From contig NZ_BMMH01000006.1 in NCBI RefSeq assembly GCF_014645735.1, positions 1 through 64,000 of the forward strand: 64,000 nucleotides of DNA, read 5' to 3'. The translations under genes were made by a program, and so were the position numbers. Below the pieces are notes generated by a model. The model had not been told where the DNA came from. It did no database searches and saw only the letters and a list, made by a program, of their open reading frames with translations. Of the stretch, positions 1 through 8,579 are shown in pieces (position 1 is the stretch's first letter; each line of letters starts with the position of its first letter). The DNA comes from Nocardia jinanensis. Lineage in GTDB: Bacteria; Actinomycetota; Actinomycetes; Mycobacteriales; Mycobacteriaceae.

Positions 1-31
1 GCCGCAGCCTGATCTCATCACCGGGACTCAT
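1..31 (-). CDS. Possible 5' end of a gene continuing beyond the window
   Basis: On the minus strand an ATG at 31 opens a frame that stays open to the window edge and begins MSPGDEIRLR. It lies 69 bases downstream of the P450 stop, in the same direction, so it would be the next operon member. A GGGAG stretch abuts the ATG, closer than a good ribosome binding site should be. Ten residues are too few to name a family. Confidence 0.25.
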   Translation of the reverse strand, partial: MSPGDEIRLR

Positions 32-100
32 CTCCCGGGCTTGACATCTTCATTGGGAAGCTCCTCGGGTGATAGGTGAAGCGACGCGGACGGGCCGGGC

Positions 101-1408
101 TCAGTCCCACCGGACATTGATCGACGTCGGCTGGCGGAAGTTGGCGCCCCGGATCGCGAGCGGCTCGGCGTCCTCGTCGGCACGCAGGTTCGGAAGCTCG
201 TCGAGCAGGAGGTTCAGCGCCTTGCTCATCTGCAACTTGGCGAGGTTCATCCCCATGCACGTATGCGGCCCGAAACCGAAGGCGATATTGGGCTTGTTCA
301 TCGTGCGGTGGATGTCGAAGGTGTCCGGGTTCGGCCAGGCGTCGGGGTCACGCAGGCCCGAACCTTTGACGATCGTGACACCGGAGCCTTCCGGGATGGT
401 GACGCCGCGGACCTCGACGTCGCGCGTCGTGGTGCGGGCGGCGACCATCGACACCGGCTCGAACCGGGTGCCCTCGGTGATCGCCTTCGGTACCAGATCG
501 CGGTCGGCGCGCACCTGGGCGAGCACCTCGGGGCGATCGAGCAGCAGAACCAGGACATTGCCGAAGGAACGGGTCGTCGTTTCGGCCGCCGCCGGCAGCA
601 GTGAGCGAGTGAACACGACCACCTCGTCGTCGGTGAACGTCTCCCCGTCGACCTCGACCCGCAGCAGGTGCGAGATGAGACTGTTGCCCGGTGCTCCCTC
701 CGCGCGGCGCCGCCGCACGATCGGCAGCAGGTCGTCGTACAGGCCCTTGACCGCTCCGATGGCCCGCTCGCGGTTCGCCGCCGCCTGTTGTTTCTTGGCG
801 GGATCGGTACTTCCGAAGCCGAGCAGGATCATCAGGGCCTTGGTCTGGAAATCGTAGAACTTCTCCTCGTCGTCGGCGGGGAACCCGAGGATCTCGTAGA
901 CGATCCGGACCGGGAAGTTGACGACGAACTCGGTGAGGTTCGCGCGACCACCCCGCCCCGCGAGCTCCGCGACCATCCGTCTCAGCACCGGCTCGACGGT
1001 GTCGGTGCCCCAGGAGTCGAAGTTCTGTCGGCCCAGACCGGGCATCAGGAGCTTGCGCAGACGCGAATGTTCCTCCCCGTCCACGCCGGTGACCACCTTG
1101 CCGAGCAGTGGACGGAACGCGGCGGAAACGGCTTCGCTCGTGAAAGTTTCGGAGTCCTTGAGCAGGGTCAGGCAGTCCTCGAACTTGAAGACCGAGTAGA
1201 CGTCGCGCTCGCCGTTGAACCCCCCGGCCATCGACGGTGTCCCGAACTCCGCGAGCACGTCACCGTGGTGCACCGGTTCCTTCCGGCGGTACTCCGCGAA
1301 CACCGGATAGGGATTGTCGACGGATCCGGCGCTGAATGCCTCACTGATCTCGGCCATCAGCTGCGCCGGTGTCGGTGCCTCGTTCACTTCAGCGGTCATT
1401 CGGGTCAT
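101..1408 (-). CDS. Cytochrome P450
   Basis: A soluble bacterial cytochrome P450 of 435 residues, full length for the class; such enzymes use O2 and two electrons to hydroxylate organic substrates. The haem signature FGFGPHTCMG ends near residue 386 with the thiolate ligand C384. The K-helix ExxR is E312-R315. The I-helix reads AAAETTT near 273-279, giving the conserved acid/Thr pair for oxygen activation. The start overlaps the stop of the upstream SDR by four bases (ATGA), so the two are translationally coupled and probably sequential: hydroxylation and alcohol oxidation, in whichever order. No ferredoxin or reductase adjoins it; the nearest ferredoxin genes are at 42.1 and 58.2 kb. The substrate cannot be read from sequence. 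Confidence 0.93.
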   Translation of the reverse strand: MTRMTAEVNEAPTPAQLMAEISEAFSAGSVDNPYPVFAEYRRKEPVHHGDVLAEFGTPSMAGGFNGERDVYSVFKFEDCLTLLKDSETFTSEAVSAAFRPLLGKVVTGVDGEEHSRLRKLLMPGLGRQNFDSWGTDTVEPVLRRMVAELAGRGGRANLTEFVVNFPVRIVYEILGFPADDEEKFYDFQTKALMILLGFGSTDPAKKQQAAANRERAIGAVKGLYDDLLPIVRRRRAEGAPGNSLISHLLRVEVDGETFTDDEVVVFTRSLLPAAAETTTRSFGNVLVLLLDRPEVLAQVRADRDLVPKAITEGTRFEPVSMVAARTTTRDVEVRGVTIPEGSGVTIVKGSGLRDPDAWPNPDTFDIHRTMNKPNIAFGFGPHTCMGMNLAKLQMSKALNLLLDELPNLRADEDAEPLAIRGANFRQPTSINVRWD

Positions 1409-2223
1409 TCCTTCGTGTTGATCGGGGCGAGCGCCATCGCGCGCGACGGCCCGACGGTCGCGAGTTGCCGGGTGATGCCCCCATCGACCGTGATCACCTG
1501 GCCGGTGACATACGACGAGAGGTCGGACCCCAGGTAGAGCACTGCGTTCGAGATGTCACGCGGGCGGCCCAGGCGCTGGATCGAGCAGTTCGGCTCGAAC
1601 ATCTCCTTCACCTGGGCGGGGAACGATGCGAGCCGGTCCTCGCCGACGATCAGGCCCGGTGCGATCGCGTTGCACCGCACGCCCTGGGGGCCGTACTGGA
1701 CGGCGATGTGCTGGGTGAGCGAGTTCAGCGCGCCCTTGCCCGCGGCGTACGCCGTATTGCGGATATCGCCCCGCAGCGACTGGCCGGACGAGATATTGAC
1801 GATGGATCCGCCGCCGCCGGCGATCATCGCCGGAACGGCGTGCTTGCACAACAGCATCGGTGCGGTCACATTGATCGAAGTCGAGATCTCCCACAGTTCG
1901 CGCGTGGTGCCGAGCAGGTCCCCGTCCTGGGGGGACAGATACGTCGCTCCCGCGTTGTTGTCCAGGATGTCGAGCCGGCCGAACGTGGACATGGTGCGGC
2001 CGATGATCGATTCCGCGGTCTCCTCGGCCGTGATGTCCCCGACGACGGATACCGCCTCGTGCCCCGCCTCCGTCAACTCCCCGGCGATCTCGTCCACTCG
2101 ACTGGTGGCCAGGTCGGTGAGAACGAGCCGGGCCCCCTCCTGCGCCAGGAGGCGCGCGGTGTCCGAGCCGATGACCCCGCCCGCGCCCGTGACGACCGCG
2201 ACCTTGCCCTCCAGAAGACCCAC
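1405..2223 (-). CDS. Short-chain dehydrogenase/reductase (SDR)
   Basis: A classical SDR of 272 residues, an NAD(P)-dependent alcohol/ketone oxidoreductase. The nucleotide-binding loop TGAGGVIG is at 12-19, the NNAG motif near 89-92, catalytic Ser at 145/146, and Tyr159 and Lys163 form YxxxK. The C-terminal ITVDGG segment is typical of the FabG-like branch. It is the first gene of a two-gene minus-strand operon with the P450 and overlaps it by four bases. GTG/ATG alternatives were not needed because this start gives the canonical N-terminus with a GKVAVVTG strand. The upstream intergenic DNA is AT-rich near 2288-2330, but I find no good copy of the shared 16-bp operator there. Confidence 0.93.
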   Translation of the reverse strand: MGLLEGKVAVVTGAGGVIGSDTARLLAQEGARLVLTDLATSRVDEIAGELTEAGHEAVSVVGDITAEETAESIIGRTMSTFGRLDILDNNAGATYLSPQDGDLLGTTRELWEISTSINVTAPMLLCKHAVPAMIAGGGGSIVNISSGQSLRGDIRNTAYAAGKGALNSLTQHIAVQYGPQGVRCNAIAPGLIVGEDRLASFPAQVKEMFEPNCSIQRLGRPRDISNAVLYLGSDLSSYVTGQVITVDGGITRQLATVGPSRAMALAPINTKE

Positions 2224-2287
2224 GACAACTCCTCACCGGGCGCATGCCCGTCCACGACTGGCGTAACTCACCTCACCGCCTGACGAA

Positions 2288-2473
2288 CATATTAGACAGA
2301 TAATGCACAGTTTGCGCAATACCCATTAACTCAGCACATCCCGCCTGCCGGTCGATCGAGCGACGTCAAAATGTGACAGACATCTCTCGGAAGCCTTGAC
2401 ACACGTAACATTCATGACACAAACTGTTCCACCAATGAGAGACGTCTCTCACATTTTCCGGAGGTTGCTGGGT
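2288..2473. promoter_or_regulatory. Divergent promoter region with two related palindromes
   Basis: A perfect 16-bp palindrome lies at 2436-2451 (TGAGAGACGTCTCTCA). A 13/16-identical copy lies at 2374-2389 (TGACAGACATCTCTCG), 62 bases away centre to centre. A TTGACA box at 2396-2401 sits between them. The arrangement looks like a two-operator promoter for the HTH/TetR pair that follows. This palindrome is unrelated to the TTA-N10-TAA repeat found elsewhere in the window. The AT-rich stretch at 2288-2330 probably holds the promoter of the minus-strand SDR/P450 operon. Confidence 0.6.
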
Positions 2474-3445
2474 ATGACATTGCGGTCGGTCCAGAGCGCC
2501 GAGAGCGGGCTCGTGCCCGCAGTGACACGACCACTCGGAGCTCTTCTACACGACGGCCGCCGGGGTGCCGTCCGCCGTACCCGGCTCCACAACGACGCCC
2601 CCTGCTGGGACGCCGCGGAGGGACGGACCGTCGTGGCGGCCGCACGCGCGGCCGCCCTCGCCGGTAGCACGACCGACGCCCGTGTCCTGGTCGCGACCAT
2701 GGTCGCGACGGTCGCCTACGCGGAACTCGGCGCGCGCTCGGCACCGTCGGTACTGGCCGGGCACCCGGCGACCGCGGCATTCGATACCGCGAGCATCGCC
2801 ACCTGGCTCCGCGGTATCACCGACACCGTCGCCGATTCCGGTGCCGACCTGTACGCCGAGGCACGGCTGCTCGCGGAAGCGGTACTCGCCCACCCCGATA
2901 CAACCGAAGGAGTGCTCGCCGAGGCCTGGATCGCGGTGTGCGGCCTCACCCTGCTCGAGGAACTCGCCGAATCGTCGGCGACGCCCGATGCGGAGGCCCG
3001 CCTGATTCAACGGACCGTGGCGACCACGGTGGTCGCCCGGCGCCTGGCGCCCGAGGCGCGGATCGCTCGGCTCACCGGGGTCGACCGCCAGACACTGGCC
3101 CAGTGGCGACGCTTCGGACCACCGTCCCCGGACATCCGCGGTCACCACATCTCGGCCCCCCTGTGCGCAGCGCTCACCGGTATGACGGGGCCGCAGTGGC
3201 GGGCCCTCTACGCGAGCGGGCGCGTGCCCGATGCCCACGACGACACCCACGGCATCCTCAGCTGGGACGAGGGCGAGGTGCTGCGCTGGGCCACCGCCCA
3301 CTCCGGAGAGGACTGCCGGCGCCGATGTTGCCACCACCAGCCGGTCGCGGCCCGGGTCGCGGTGGCCGCCGGGCCGGCCGCGACCGCGCGCGGAGCGGTA
3401 GCGAGCGGAACAGTGCGACCCGTTCGGCTCGTCCTCGTGCGATGA
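2474..3445 (+). CDS. Uncharacterised protein with a helix-turn-helix-like segment
   Basis: I do not recognise the family. The product is 323 residues, Ala-rich and mostly helical in appearance. Residues about 195-216 (ARIARLTGVDRQTLAQWRRFG) look like a helix-turn-helix of the MerR/XRE kind, followed by a second DNA-binding-like stretch ending in SWDEGEVLRW near 263-272. A Cys/His cluster, CRRRCCHH, lies near 281-288. The start at 2474 is chosen because GGAGG at 2460-2464 sits nine bases upstream; earlier in-frame ATGs would run through the palindromic operator. The stop overlaps the start of the TetR gene (ATGA), so the two are co-translated. A regulatory or partner-sensor role is inferred from that coupling only. 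Confidence 0.7.
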   Translation: MTLRSVQSAESGLVPAVTRPLGALLHDGRRGAVRRTRLHNDAPCWDAAEGRTVVAAARAAALAGSTTDARVLVATMVATVAYAELGARSAPSVLAGHPATAAFDTASIATWLRGITDTVADSGADLYAEARLLAEAVLAHPDTTEGVLAEAWIAVCGLTLLEELAESSATPDAEARLIQRTVATTVVARRLAPEARIARLTGVDRQTLAQWRRFGPPSPDIRGHHISAPLCAALTGMTGPQWRALYASGRVPDAHDDTHGILSWDEGEVLRWATAHSGEDCRRRCCHHQPVAARVAVAAGPAATARGAVASGTVRPVRLVLVR

Positions 3446-4092
3446 CGACCGTCGAGTCGCTGGGCCGCCGCGAGCAGAAACGGTTCGTGCTGCGCCGGAC
3501 GGTCCGCGACACCGCCTGGCGGCTGGTCGCCGAACACGGGTACGACACCGTCACCGTCGATCAGATCGCCACCGGCGCCGGCATCTCCGTGGCGACCTTC
3601 TACCGTCACTTCACCAGCAAAGAGGGAGTGCTGACCCGCCGCTGGCTCTCGCCGGAGCGTCTGGCCCAGCTCGAACCCGAACTGGACCGCGACCACGGGC
3701 TGGCACGCGTCGTGGCGTCTCTCTTCGAGGCCTACGTCGGTGCGGTGGCGGGCTACCAGGTCGACCTGATGACCCGGCTGAAAGTGATCCACCTCGACCC
3801 CGGGCTCCAGCTCGCCATGGCCCGGGGCCGGAGCGAGGACGCACAGACCCTGGCGGCCCTCTTCGCAGAGGTCACCGGTCAGCCACCGGAGAGCCTCGCC
3901 ATGCGATTGGCCGCATCCCTCACCAGCAGCGCTCGCATCGCCGCCATGTCCCGATGGGCCGAGCTCGACGGACGCCCGGCGCTCGGCATCCTCCTCCGCG
4001 AGGTCGCCGAGACGCTCGCGCCGTCACTCGATCGGTGCGAAACGGCGATCAGCACCTCAGCGCATACCTCTGTCGGCGGCCGCACCACCTGA
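3442..4092 (+). CDS. TetR/AcrR family transcriptional regulator
   Basis: A 216-residue TetR-type repressor. The N-terminal helix-turn-helix is clear: residues near 35-60 contain VDQIATGAGISVATFYRHF, the family hallmark, followed by a helical ligand domain. It overlaps the upstream HTH-like gene by four bases. Two palindromes upstream of that gene (2374-2389 and 2436-2451) are natural candidates for autoregulation. The gene runs convergently with the amidohydrolase at 4173. TetR proteins usually repress nearby catabolic genes until a pathway ligand binds; which genes this one controls is not evident. Confidence 0.93.
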   Translation: MTTVESLGRREQKRFVLRRTVRDTAWRLVAEHGYDTVTVDQIATGAGISVATFYRHFTSKEGVLTRRWLSPERLAQLEPELDRDHGLARVVASLFEAYVGAVAGYQVDLMTRLKVIHLDPGLQLAMARGRSEDAQTLAALFAEVTGQPPESLAMRLAASLTSSARIAAMSRWAELDGRPALGILLREVAETLAPSLDRCETAISTSAHTSVGGRTT

Positions 4093-4172
4093 CGCCGCAC
4101 CGCCGACGACGGGACTCATCGCAGCCGCCGGCTCAGCGATGGTGGCAGACCGAGGGGAATCCGCCCGGTCGG

Positions 4173-5363
4173 TCAAGCGTCGAACCGCAAGATCTTCCGG
4201 GCGTTCAGCTCGGTGATCTTGTGGCAGTCCTCGTCGGAAAGGTCCGCGAGTGTCTCCGCCGCTCGTTTGCGGCTGTTCGGCCAGTTCGAGTCCGAGTGCG
4301 GGTAGTCGATCTCGAGCATGACCCGGTCCGCCCGGATACCGCCGGGGCCTCCGAGGTTCTCGATACCGTGCACATCATCGATGAAGCAGCCCCAGAAGTG
4401 CTCGTAGAACAGGTCCGACGGGCGCGTGTTCTTGTCGATGTCCTGGTACCAGCGGTGCCGCTCCCAGGTGTAGTCGGCTCGTTCCAGAACATAGGGGAAC
4501 CAGCCGATGCCGCCCTCGGCGAGGATGAACTGCAGCCCGGGGTGCTTCTGCAGCCGACCGGAGAAGAGCAGCTCGACGGAGGACCACATCAGGTTGCTCG
4601 AAAAGAGCGTGATCGCGACCGCGTACGGCACATCGGAGGTCTTGGCCGCCTCCGCGGAACGACCGGCGGCGCCGGTGGCCGTGGTGAACGGGAAGCCGGG
4701 CACGAATCCGCCGGATCCGAAGTGCAGGCTGATCGGCATTTCGGTCGCCTCGCACACATCCCACAGCGGAGTCCAGTGCTCGTCACGGAAGCCGGGCAGG
4801 CCGAGCGGTATCGGATTGTCGGGGAAGCTGATCGTGCGGCAGCCCTTGGCCGCCAATCGCTCGACCTCTTTCACAGTGGCGTCGATATCCCAGACAGGCA
4901 GGATGCCGAGGGGGATCAGCCGGTCCGGGTGCGCGGCGCACCACTCGTCGATATTCCAGTCGTTCCACGCCTTGATGCAGAGTTCGGCGAGTTCCTTGTC
5001 CTTCGCCCGGTGGAAGACGCCTCCGCCGAAACCCGGGAAGGAAGGGAAGCACAGTGCCGCATGCACACCGTCCAGATCCATATCGGCGACGCGTGCGTCC
5101 GGTTCGTAGCAGCCCGGGATCATGTCCTGGTACCGGACGGGTTCCATGCCGAAGTCCTTGGGCTCGCGGCCGGCCACAGCGTTGACGCCGATATAGGGGA
5201 AGAGGGCGCCCTCGTACTTCCAGGTGTGGTTGCCTTCGGCTGTCGTGATGATCTGCGGGGCGGTGCCCTGGTACTTCGCCGGGAGGCGATCCTGCCAGAC
5301 CCGCGGGTGCTCGATGACGTGGTCGTCGACGGAGACGATCTTCATATAGTCCTGCAGTGGCAC
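4173..5363 (-). CDS. Amidohydrolase-2 family protein (ACMSD/gamma-resorcylate decarboxylase-like)
   Basis: A 396-residue TIM-barrel protein of the amidohydrolase-related PF04909 type, whose known members are metal-dependent decarboxylases or hydrolases. The usual N-terminal HxH metal motif is replaced by DDHVIEHP near 13-20. The C-terminal metal region reads IDYPHSD near 350. Both features recur in the paralogue at 50455-51603, so this is a consistent subfamily. The GTG start is preceded by GAGGAGG, a strong ribosome binding site. It diverges from the small gene at 5452 across an AT-rich spacer. Actinobacterial relatives often sit beside P450 and acyl-CoA dehydrogenase genes, but their reaction is mostly untested. 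Confidence 0.85.
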   Translation of the reverse strand: MPLQDYMKIVSVDDHVIEHPRVWQDRLPAKYQGTAPQIITTAEGNHTWKYEGALFPYIGVNAVAGREPKDFGMEPVRYQDMIPGCYEPDARVADMDLDGVHAALCFPSFPGFGGGVFHRAKDKELAELCIKAWNDWNIDEWCAAHPDRLIPLGILPVWDIDATVKEVERLAAKGCRTISFPDNPIPLGLPGFRDEHWTPLWDVCEATEMPISLHFGSGGFVPGFPFTTATGAAGRSAEAAKTSDVPYAVAITLFSSNLMWSSVELLFSGRLQKHPGLQFILAEGGIGWFPYVLERADYTWERHRWYQDIDKNTRPSDLFYEHFWGCFIDDVHGIENLGGPGGIRADRVMLEIDYPHSDSNWPNSRKRAAETLADLSDEDCHKITELNARKILRFDA

Positions 5364-5451
5364 GTCAGCCCCTCCTCGAGGTATGAATGAGACACTTATC
5401 GTATCTAATGTTCCATTCAGGCGAAACCCGCACGAGAGGTCAGGTGGCCCT

Positions 5452-5742
5452 ATGACGATGCCTCCGAGCAGCGCAGCTCCCCCAGGCTCACCCTCCGAGG
5501 AGGAAGACGACCACGACCTGCTGACCTACGGAATCGCGGGCGACCGGCTCCGCGGGGAGATCGCACTCGAGACCGGCCGCCTGGAGGCCGCGCTGACGGC
5601 CGGGAAGAACGACGCCGCGGACAGTGCGAGGTCCCGGATCCGGGATCTCGAGGCCGCATTACAGCGGCACGTTGCCGCGCGCGACGGCGAGTTCAACGAG
5701 AAGCGTTTCTTCGGCGAGCATTTCGAAAGCGACCCGCGGTGA
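5452..5742 (+). CDS. Small charged protein of unknown function
   Basis: A 96-residue protein with a Pro/Ser/Glu-rich, probably disordered N-terminus (PGSPSEEEDDHD). A long amphipathic helix follows, near 35-75, with heptad-like Leu and Ala spacing that suggests a coiled coil. There are no cysteines, signal peptide or membrane segments. The stop overlaps the GTG start of the following dehydrogenase (GTGA), so the two are translationally coupled. ATG at 5452 is preferred because AGGTGG lies just upstream; ATG at 5458 is an alternative. I do not recognise the family. Confidence 0.6.
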   Translation: MTMPPSSAAPPGSPSEEEDDHDLLTYGIAGDRLRGEIALETGRLEAALTAGKNDAADSARSRIRDLEAALQRHVAARDGEFNEKRFFGEHFESDPR

Positions 5743-6536
5743 GCGCCGTCGGCTTCCTCGGTGCCGGCCGGATCGGCGGCCCGATGGTCGAGCGGCTGCT
5801 CGCGGCCGGACGGGAGGTCCACCTCTACGCTCGCCGCCCCGAGGTCCGGGAGAAGTACGCCGGCCTCGGCGCGATCGTCAGCGATACGGTCGCCGGGGCC
5901 GTAGGCAACACCACCATCGTCCTCACCTGCGTATACGACGACACGCAGTTGCGTGCGGTGACGCTCGGCCCCGATGGCGCCCTCGCACACATACCGGCGG
6001 GCGCACTGCTGGCCAGCCACACCACCGGCCTCCCCGCGACGCTCGACCGGATCGCCGCCACCGCGGCCCGCCGCGGCGTCGACGTCGTGGACGCGTCGTT
6101 CAGCGGCACGGCGGTCGATGTGCTCGCCGGACGGCTGACGATCATGCTCGGCGGGACCGACGACTCCGCGGCGCGGGTGATCCCGCACCTGGAGTGCTAC
6201 GCGGACACCATCGTCCGCACCGGCGAGCGCGGCTCGGCGCTGAAGGTCAAATTGCTCAACAACCTGCTCTTCACCGCCCACGCCCAGTTGGCCGCCGACG
6301 TGCTACGGCTCGGCGACGAATTCGGCATCGACCGCGCCCGGATACTCGAGGCGCTCGCAACGAGCAGCGGCGCGAGCGCCTTGATCACTCGGCTGCGAGC
6401 CTCACCCGACCCCGGTGCCGTATTCGACCGGATCATCCCGTATTTGACCAAGGATTTCGCCGCGGTCCGCACGGCAGCGGAGGATCTCGGCGTGGCGCGG
6501 GCGACCGTCGAGGCCGGGCCGCTCCCGCTGACCTGA
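5739..6536 (+). CDS. NAD(P)-dependent beta-hydroxyacid dehydrogenase (3-hydroxyisobutyrate dehydrogenase family)
   Basis: A 265-residue member of the 6-phosphogluconate/3-hydroxyisobutyrate dehydrogenase superfamily, which oxidises beta-hydroxy acids or reduces the matching aldehydes. The Rossmann loop GFLGAGRIGGPM is at 5-16. The substrate-binding segment DASFSGT lies near 124-130. The catalytic-lysine helix GSALKVKLLNN is near 165-175. Length is slightly below the usual ~290 because the C-terminal helices are short. It is coupled to the small gene before it. It converges with the CMD-family gene, leaving only a few bases between their ends. Confidence 0.87.
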   Translation: MSAVGFLGAGRIGGPMVERLLAAGREVHLYARRPEVREKYAGLGAIVSDTVAGAVGNTTIVLTCVYDDTQLRAVTLGPDGALAHIPAGALLASHTTGLPATLDRIAATAARRGVDVVDASFSGTAVDVLAGRLTIMLGGTDDSAARVIPHLECYADTIVRTGERGSALKVKLLNNLLFTAHAQLAADVLRLGDEFGIDRARILEALATSSGASALITRLRASPDPGAVFDRIIPYLTKDFAAVRTAAEDLGVARATVEAGPLPLT

Positions 6537-6546
6537 TCCTCATACG

Positions 6547-7095
6547 TCACGCGGGCGGCTCGTCGCCCAGCACCGGCGGGAGCTCGTCGTCGGCCCAGCC
6601 GCGCTGCACGAAGGCGAGGCGACCGCCGGCGAGCATCATGGCGGTGAACATCTGCAATTCCACGATCTCTTCGACGGTGAAATGCTCGGCCAGGCCGGCG
6701 TAGGTGGCGTCGTCGACGCCCAGCCAGTCCACACAGAAGAGGTCGGCGTATCGGAGGGCCGCGCGCTCCCGCGGCGTGAACTGCTGGTCATCCGGTGAGA
6801 GACAGGCGATCTCGTCCTCGCTCACCGTGTCGCTTTTGCGCGCCGCCCGACAGGTCCGGCACCGGGTGAACGCCGCGATGCGCAGACGCACGAGTTCCCG
6901 GAGCCGCTCGTCGAGCAGAGCACCCTCGTTCAACGCGGCGAGGAGGCGAACCCACGCAGTCGCGGCTTCCGGACGGCGGGCCCAGATCTGCACCGGCAGG
7001 GTGCTGCTCAGGGTCCGCGCCGCGACCCGGCCGTCGATCTCCTCCCGAAGCGCGGACGGCAGCGCGTCCAACGGGAGCGGGCTGATCGCGGGCAC
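6547..7095 (-). CDS. Carboxymuconolactone decarboxylase / AhpD-like protein
   Basis: A 182-residue all-helical protein of the carboxymuconolactone decarboxylase-like superfamily. The AhpD-type CxxC is visible in RCRTCRAARK near 77-86, after LVRLRIAAFTRC, so a peroxidase or thiol-redox role is as likely as decarboxylation. GTG at 7095 (VPAISPLPL) is chosen because family homology begins here; a longer frame exists upstream but encodes Arg/Ser-rich sequence without family character. A second member of this superfamily lies at 46141. It is the distal gene of a minus-strand run after the P450 at 7326. Confidence 0.75.
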   Translation of the reverse strand: MPAISPLPLDALPSALREEIDGRVAARTLSSTLPVQIWARRPEAATAWVRLLAALNEGALLDERLRELVRLRIAAFTRCRTCRAARKSDTVSEDEIACLSPDDQQFTPRERAALRYADLFCVDWLGVDDATYAGLAEHFTVEEIVELQMFTAMMLAGGRLAFVQRGWADDELPPVLGDEPPA

Positions 7096-7099
7096 CGGG

Positions 7100-7318
7100 T
7101 CAGCCGACCTCGGAGAGCACAGCGATTCCGCCGCGCCGGACCCTGCGGGAGGTGAGCTCGAGCGCCTCGGCGACCCGGACAGTCGGGTAGTCCCCGCGCA
7201 TCCCGCCACAGGTCGGCCTCCGGAGTGCCGAACCGCCGTGCGCGGTAGCCGGGTTCGCGTACGAGGTGCCGACAGACAAACCCGAGACCGGCACCACCGC
7301 CGCATTCGATCCACTCAC
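7100..7318 (-). CDS. Possible small protein between P450 and CMD gene
   Basis: The gap between the P450 stop and the CMD start holds a 72-residue frame with GC-rich third positions, starting at GTG 7318, eight bases after the P450 stop. Its C-terminal half (DYPTVRVAEALELTSRRV) is protein-like and ends five bases before the CMD start, fitting operon spacing. No family is recognised and no strong ribosome binding site is seen. It could instead be the decayed end of a larger gene. Confidence 0.35.
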   Translation of the reverse strand: MSGSNAAVVPVSGLSVGTSYANPATAHGGSALRRPTCGGMRGDYPTVRVAEALELTSRRVRRGGIAVLSEVG

Positions 7319-7325
7319 CGCGCGG

Positions 7326-8579
7326 TCAGCTCCGCCTGAGTACGACCGGGACGGTCTTGTAGTCGTGAACCAGCACGGACGGGTTGCGTACCGGCTCGGT
7401 GGCAAGATCCCACCCCGCGAACCGTTCGGCCAGCCCCTCGACAGCGATGCGAATCTCGGCGCGCCCCAGGGCCAAACCGATACAGCGGTGCAAACCCCAG
7501 CCGAACGAGAGGTGCTTGTGCGCGTCTTTGCGCGTGATATCGAATGTGTCCGCGTCCGGCCACACATCTTCATCACGGTTCGCGGCCCCGTAGAGCATCA
7601 CGACGAAGTCGCCCGCCGCGATCTCCTGGTCGCGGATCACTACGGGTTCGGTTGCTCGCCTTCCGAAATGGGTGACCGGGCTGACCCACCGCAAGAGCTC
7701 CTCGGTCGCACCCGGCGCCAAGGACGGATCCGCGACCAGCCGCTCCCACTGACCAGGATCCTCGGCGAAGGCCACCATGGCACCGGAGAGGGTATTGCGA
7801 GTCGTCTCGTTACCCGCGGCCAGCACCGAGAAGCAGACGGCCAACTGGCTGGCTTCCGGCAGCGGTTCGCCGTCCATGACCAGCTTCGTCACGCTCGACA
7901 TCAGGTCGCTGCGAGGGTTCTGCCGACGCTCCGCCAGGCTCTGCGTCAAATAGCCGTACATCTCCTGCATATCCACGGCCGCCTGCGCGGCTTCGGGGCT
8001 GCCTTCGACAAGCCCGCCGCCGATAAAGGCCATGAAGGAGTCGCTCCAACGCCTCAAATCGTCCCAGTCCGCCTCCGGAATTCCCAGGAACTCCCCGATC
8101 ACCTGAACCGCGAGCGGGGCCGAAACCGCCTCGACGAAGTCGACGGGTTCTCCGTCCGGCAGCCGGTCGAGCAGTTTGTCGACGATCGAGCGCACGCCTG
8201 GTTCCAGGTCCACCATCAGCTTCGGCGCGAACGCCGTACCGACGAGGCGGCGAAAGGCCGTGTGGCCCGGCGGATCACTCATGAACCCGCCGCCTGTCTG
8301 CTGGGCACCGCCGGGATCGCGCTCGTCGATACGGCCCGACCGGCGCGCCTCGGGGATATGCAGACCCTGGGTGGTGGTGAAGGGCGGGTTGGGCCGCAGT
8401 TCGGCCCAGGTGATGTCCTCGTGCTTGGACAGCGCCCAGAACTGACCCGACTCACACCAGAAGACCGGCGCCTCCCGCCGCAGCCTTGCGTACGTCGGAT
8501 ACGGGTCTGCCAGGAAGAACGCCGGGTCGTCCAGCCGTGCTTCCGCAGCGAGGTCGCCCATGATCGGGTGAGTCTCCAT
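7326..8579 (-). CDS. Cytochrome P450 (CYP124/125/142-like I-helix)
   Basis: A full-length 417-residue P450. The haem motif FGWGLHRCIG carries ligand C366. ExxR is E294-R297. The I-helix AGNETTRN at 255-262 matches the form seen in actinobacterial CYP124/125/142 enzymes that hydroxylate methyl-branched lipids or sterol side chains; the match is to the motif only, not proof of substrate. It heads a minus-strand run with the small frame and CMD gene. Upstream, 8580-8938 is a 359-bp divergent spacer with AT-rich islands near 8726-8741 and 8890-8905. Confidence 0.93.
   Translation of the reverse strand: METHPIMGDLAAEARLDDPAFFLADPYPTYARLRREAPVFWCESGQFWALSKHEDITWAELRPNPPFTTTQGLHIPEARRSGRIDERDPGGAQQTGGGFMSDPPGHTAFRRLVGTAFAPKLMVDLEPGVRSIVDKLLDRLPDGEPVDFVEAVSAPLAVQVIGEFLGIPEADWDDLRRWSDSFMAFIGGGLVEGSPEAAQAAVDMQEMYGYLTQSLAERRQNPRSDLMSSVTKLVMDGEPLPEASQLAVCFSVLAAGNETTRNTLSGAMVAFAEDPGQWERLVADPSLAPGATEELLRWVSPVTHFGRRATEPVVIRDQEIAAGDFVVMLYGAANRDEDVWPDADTFDITRKDAHKHLSFGWGLHRCIGLALGRAEIRIAVEGLAERFAGWDLATEPVRNPSVLVHDYKTVPVVLRRS

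Noticed and set aside
2288..2303. AT-rich sequence before the first SDR as another copy of the 16-bp repeat
   Set aside because: TTAGACAGATAA has the two triplets spaced by six bases rather than ten, so it does not fit the repeat. It does share AGATAATGCA with the site at 41720.
5393..5408. Spacer between amidohydrolase and small gene as an operator
   Set aside because: TTATCGTATCTAA has a seven-base gap, not ten; kept out of the operator list.
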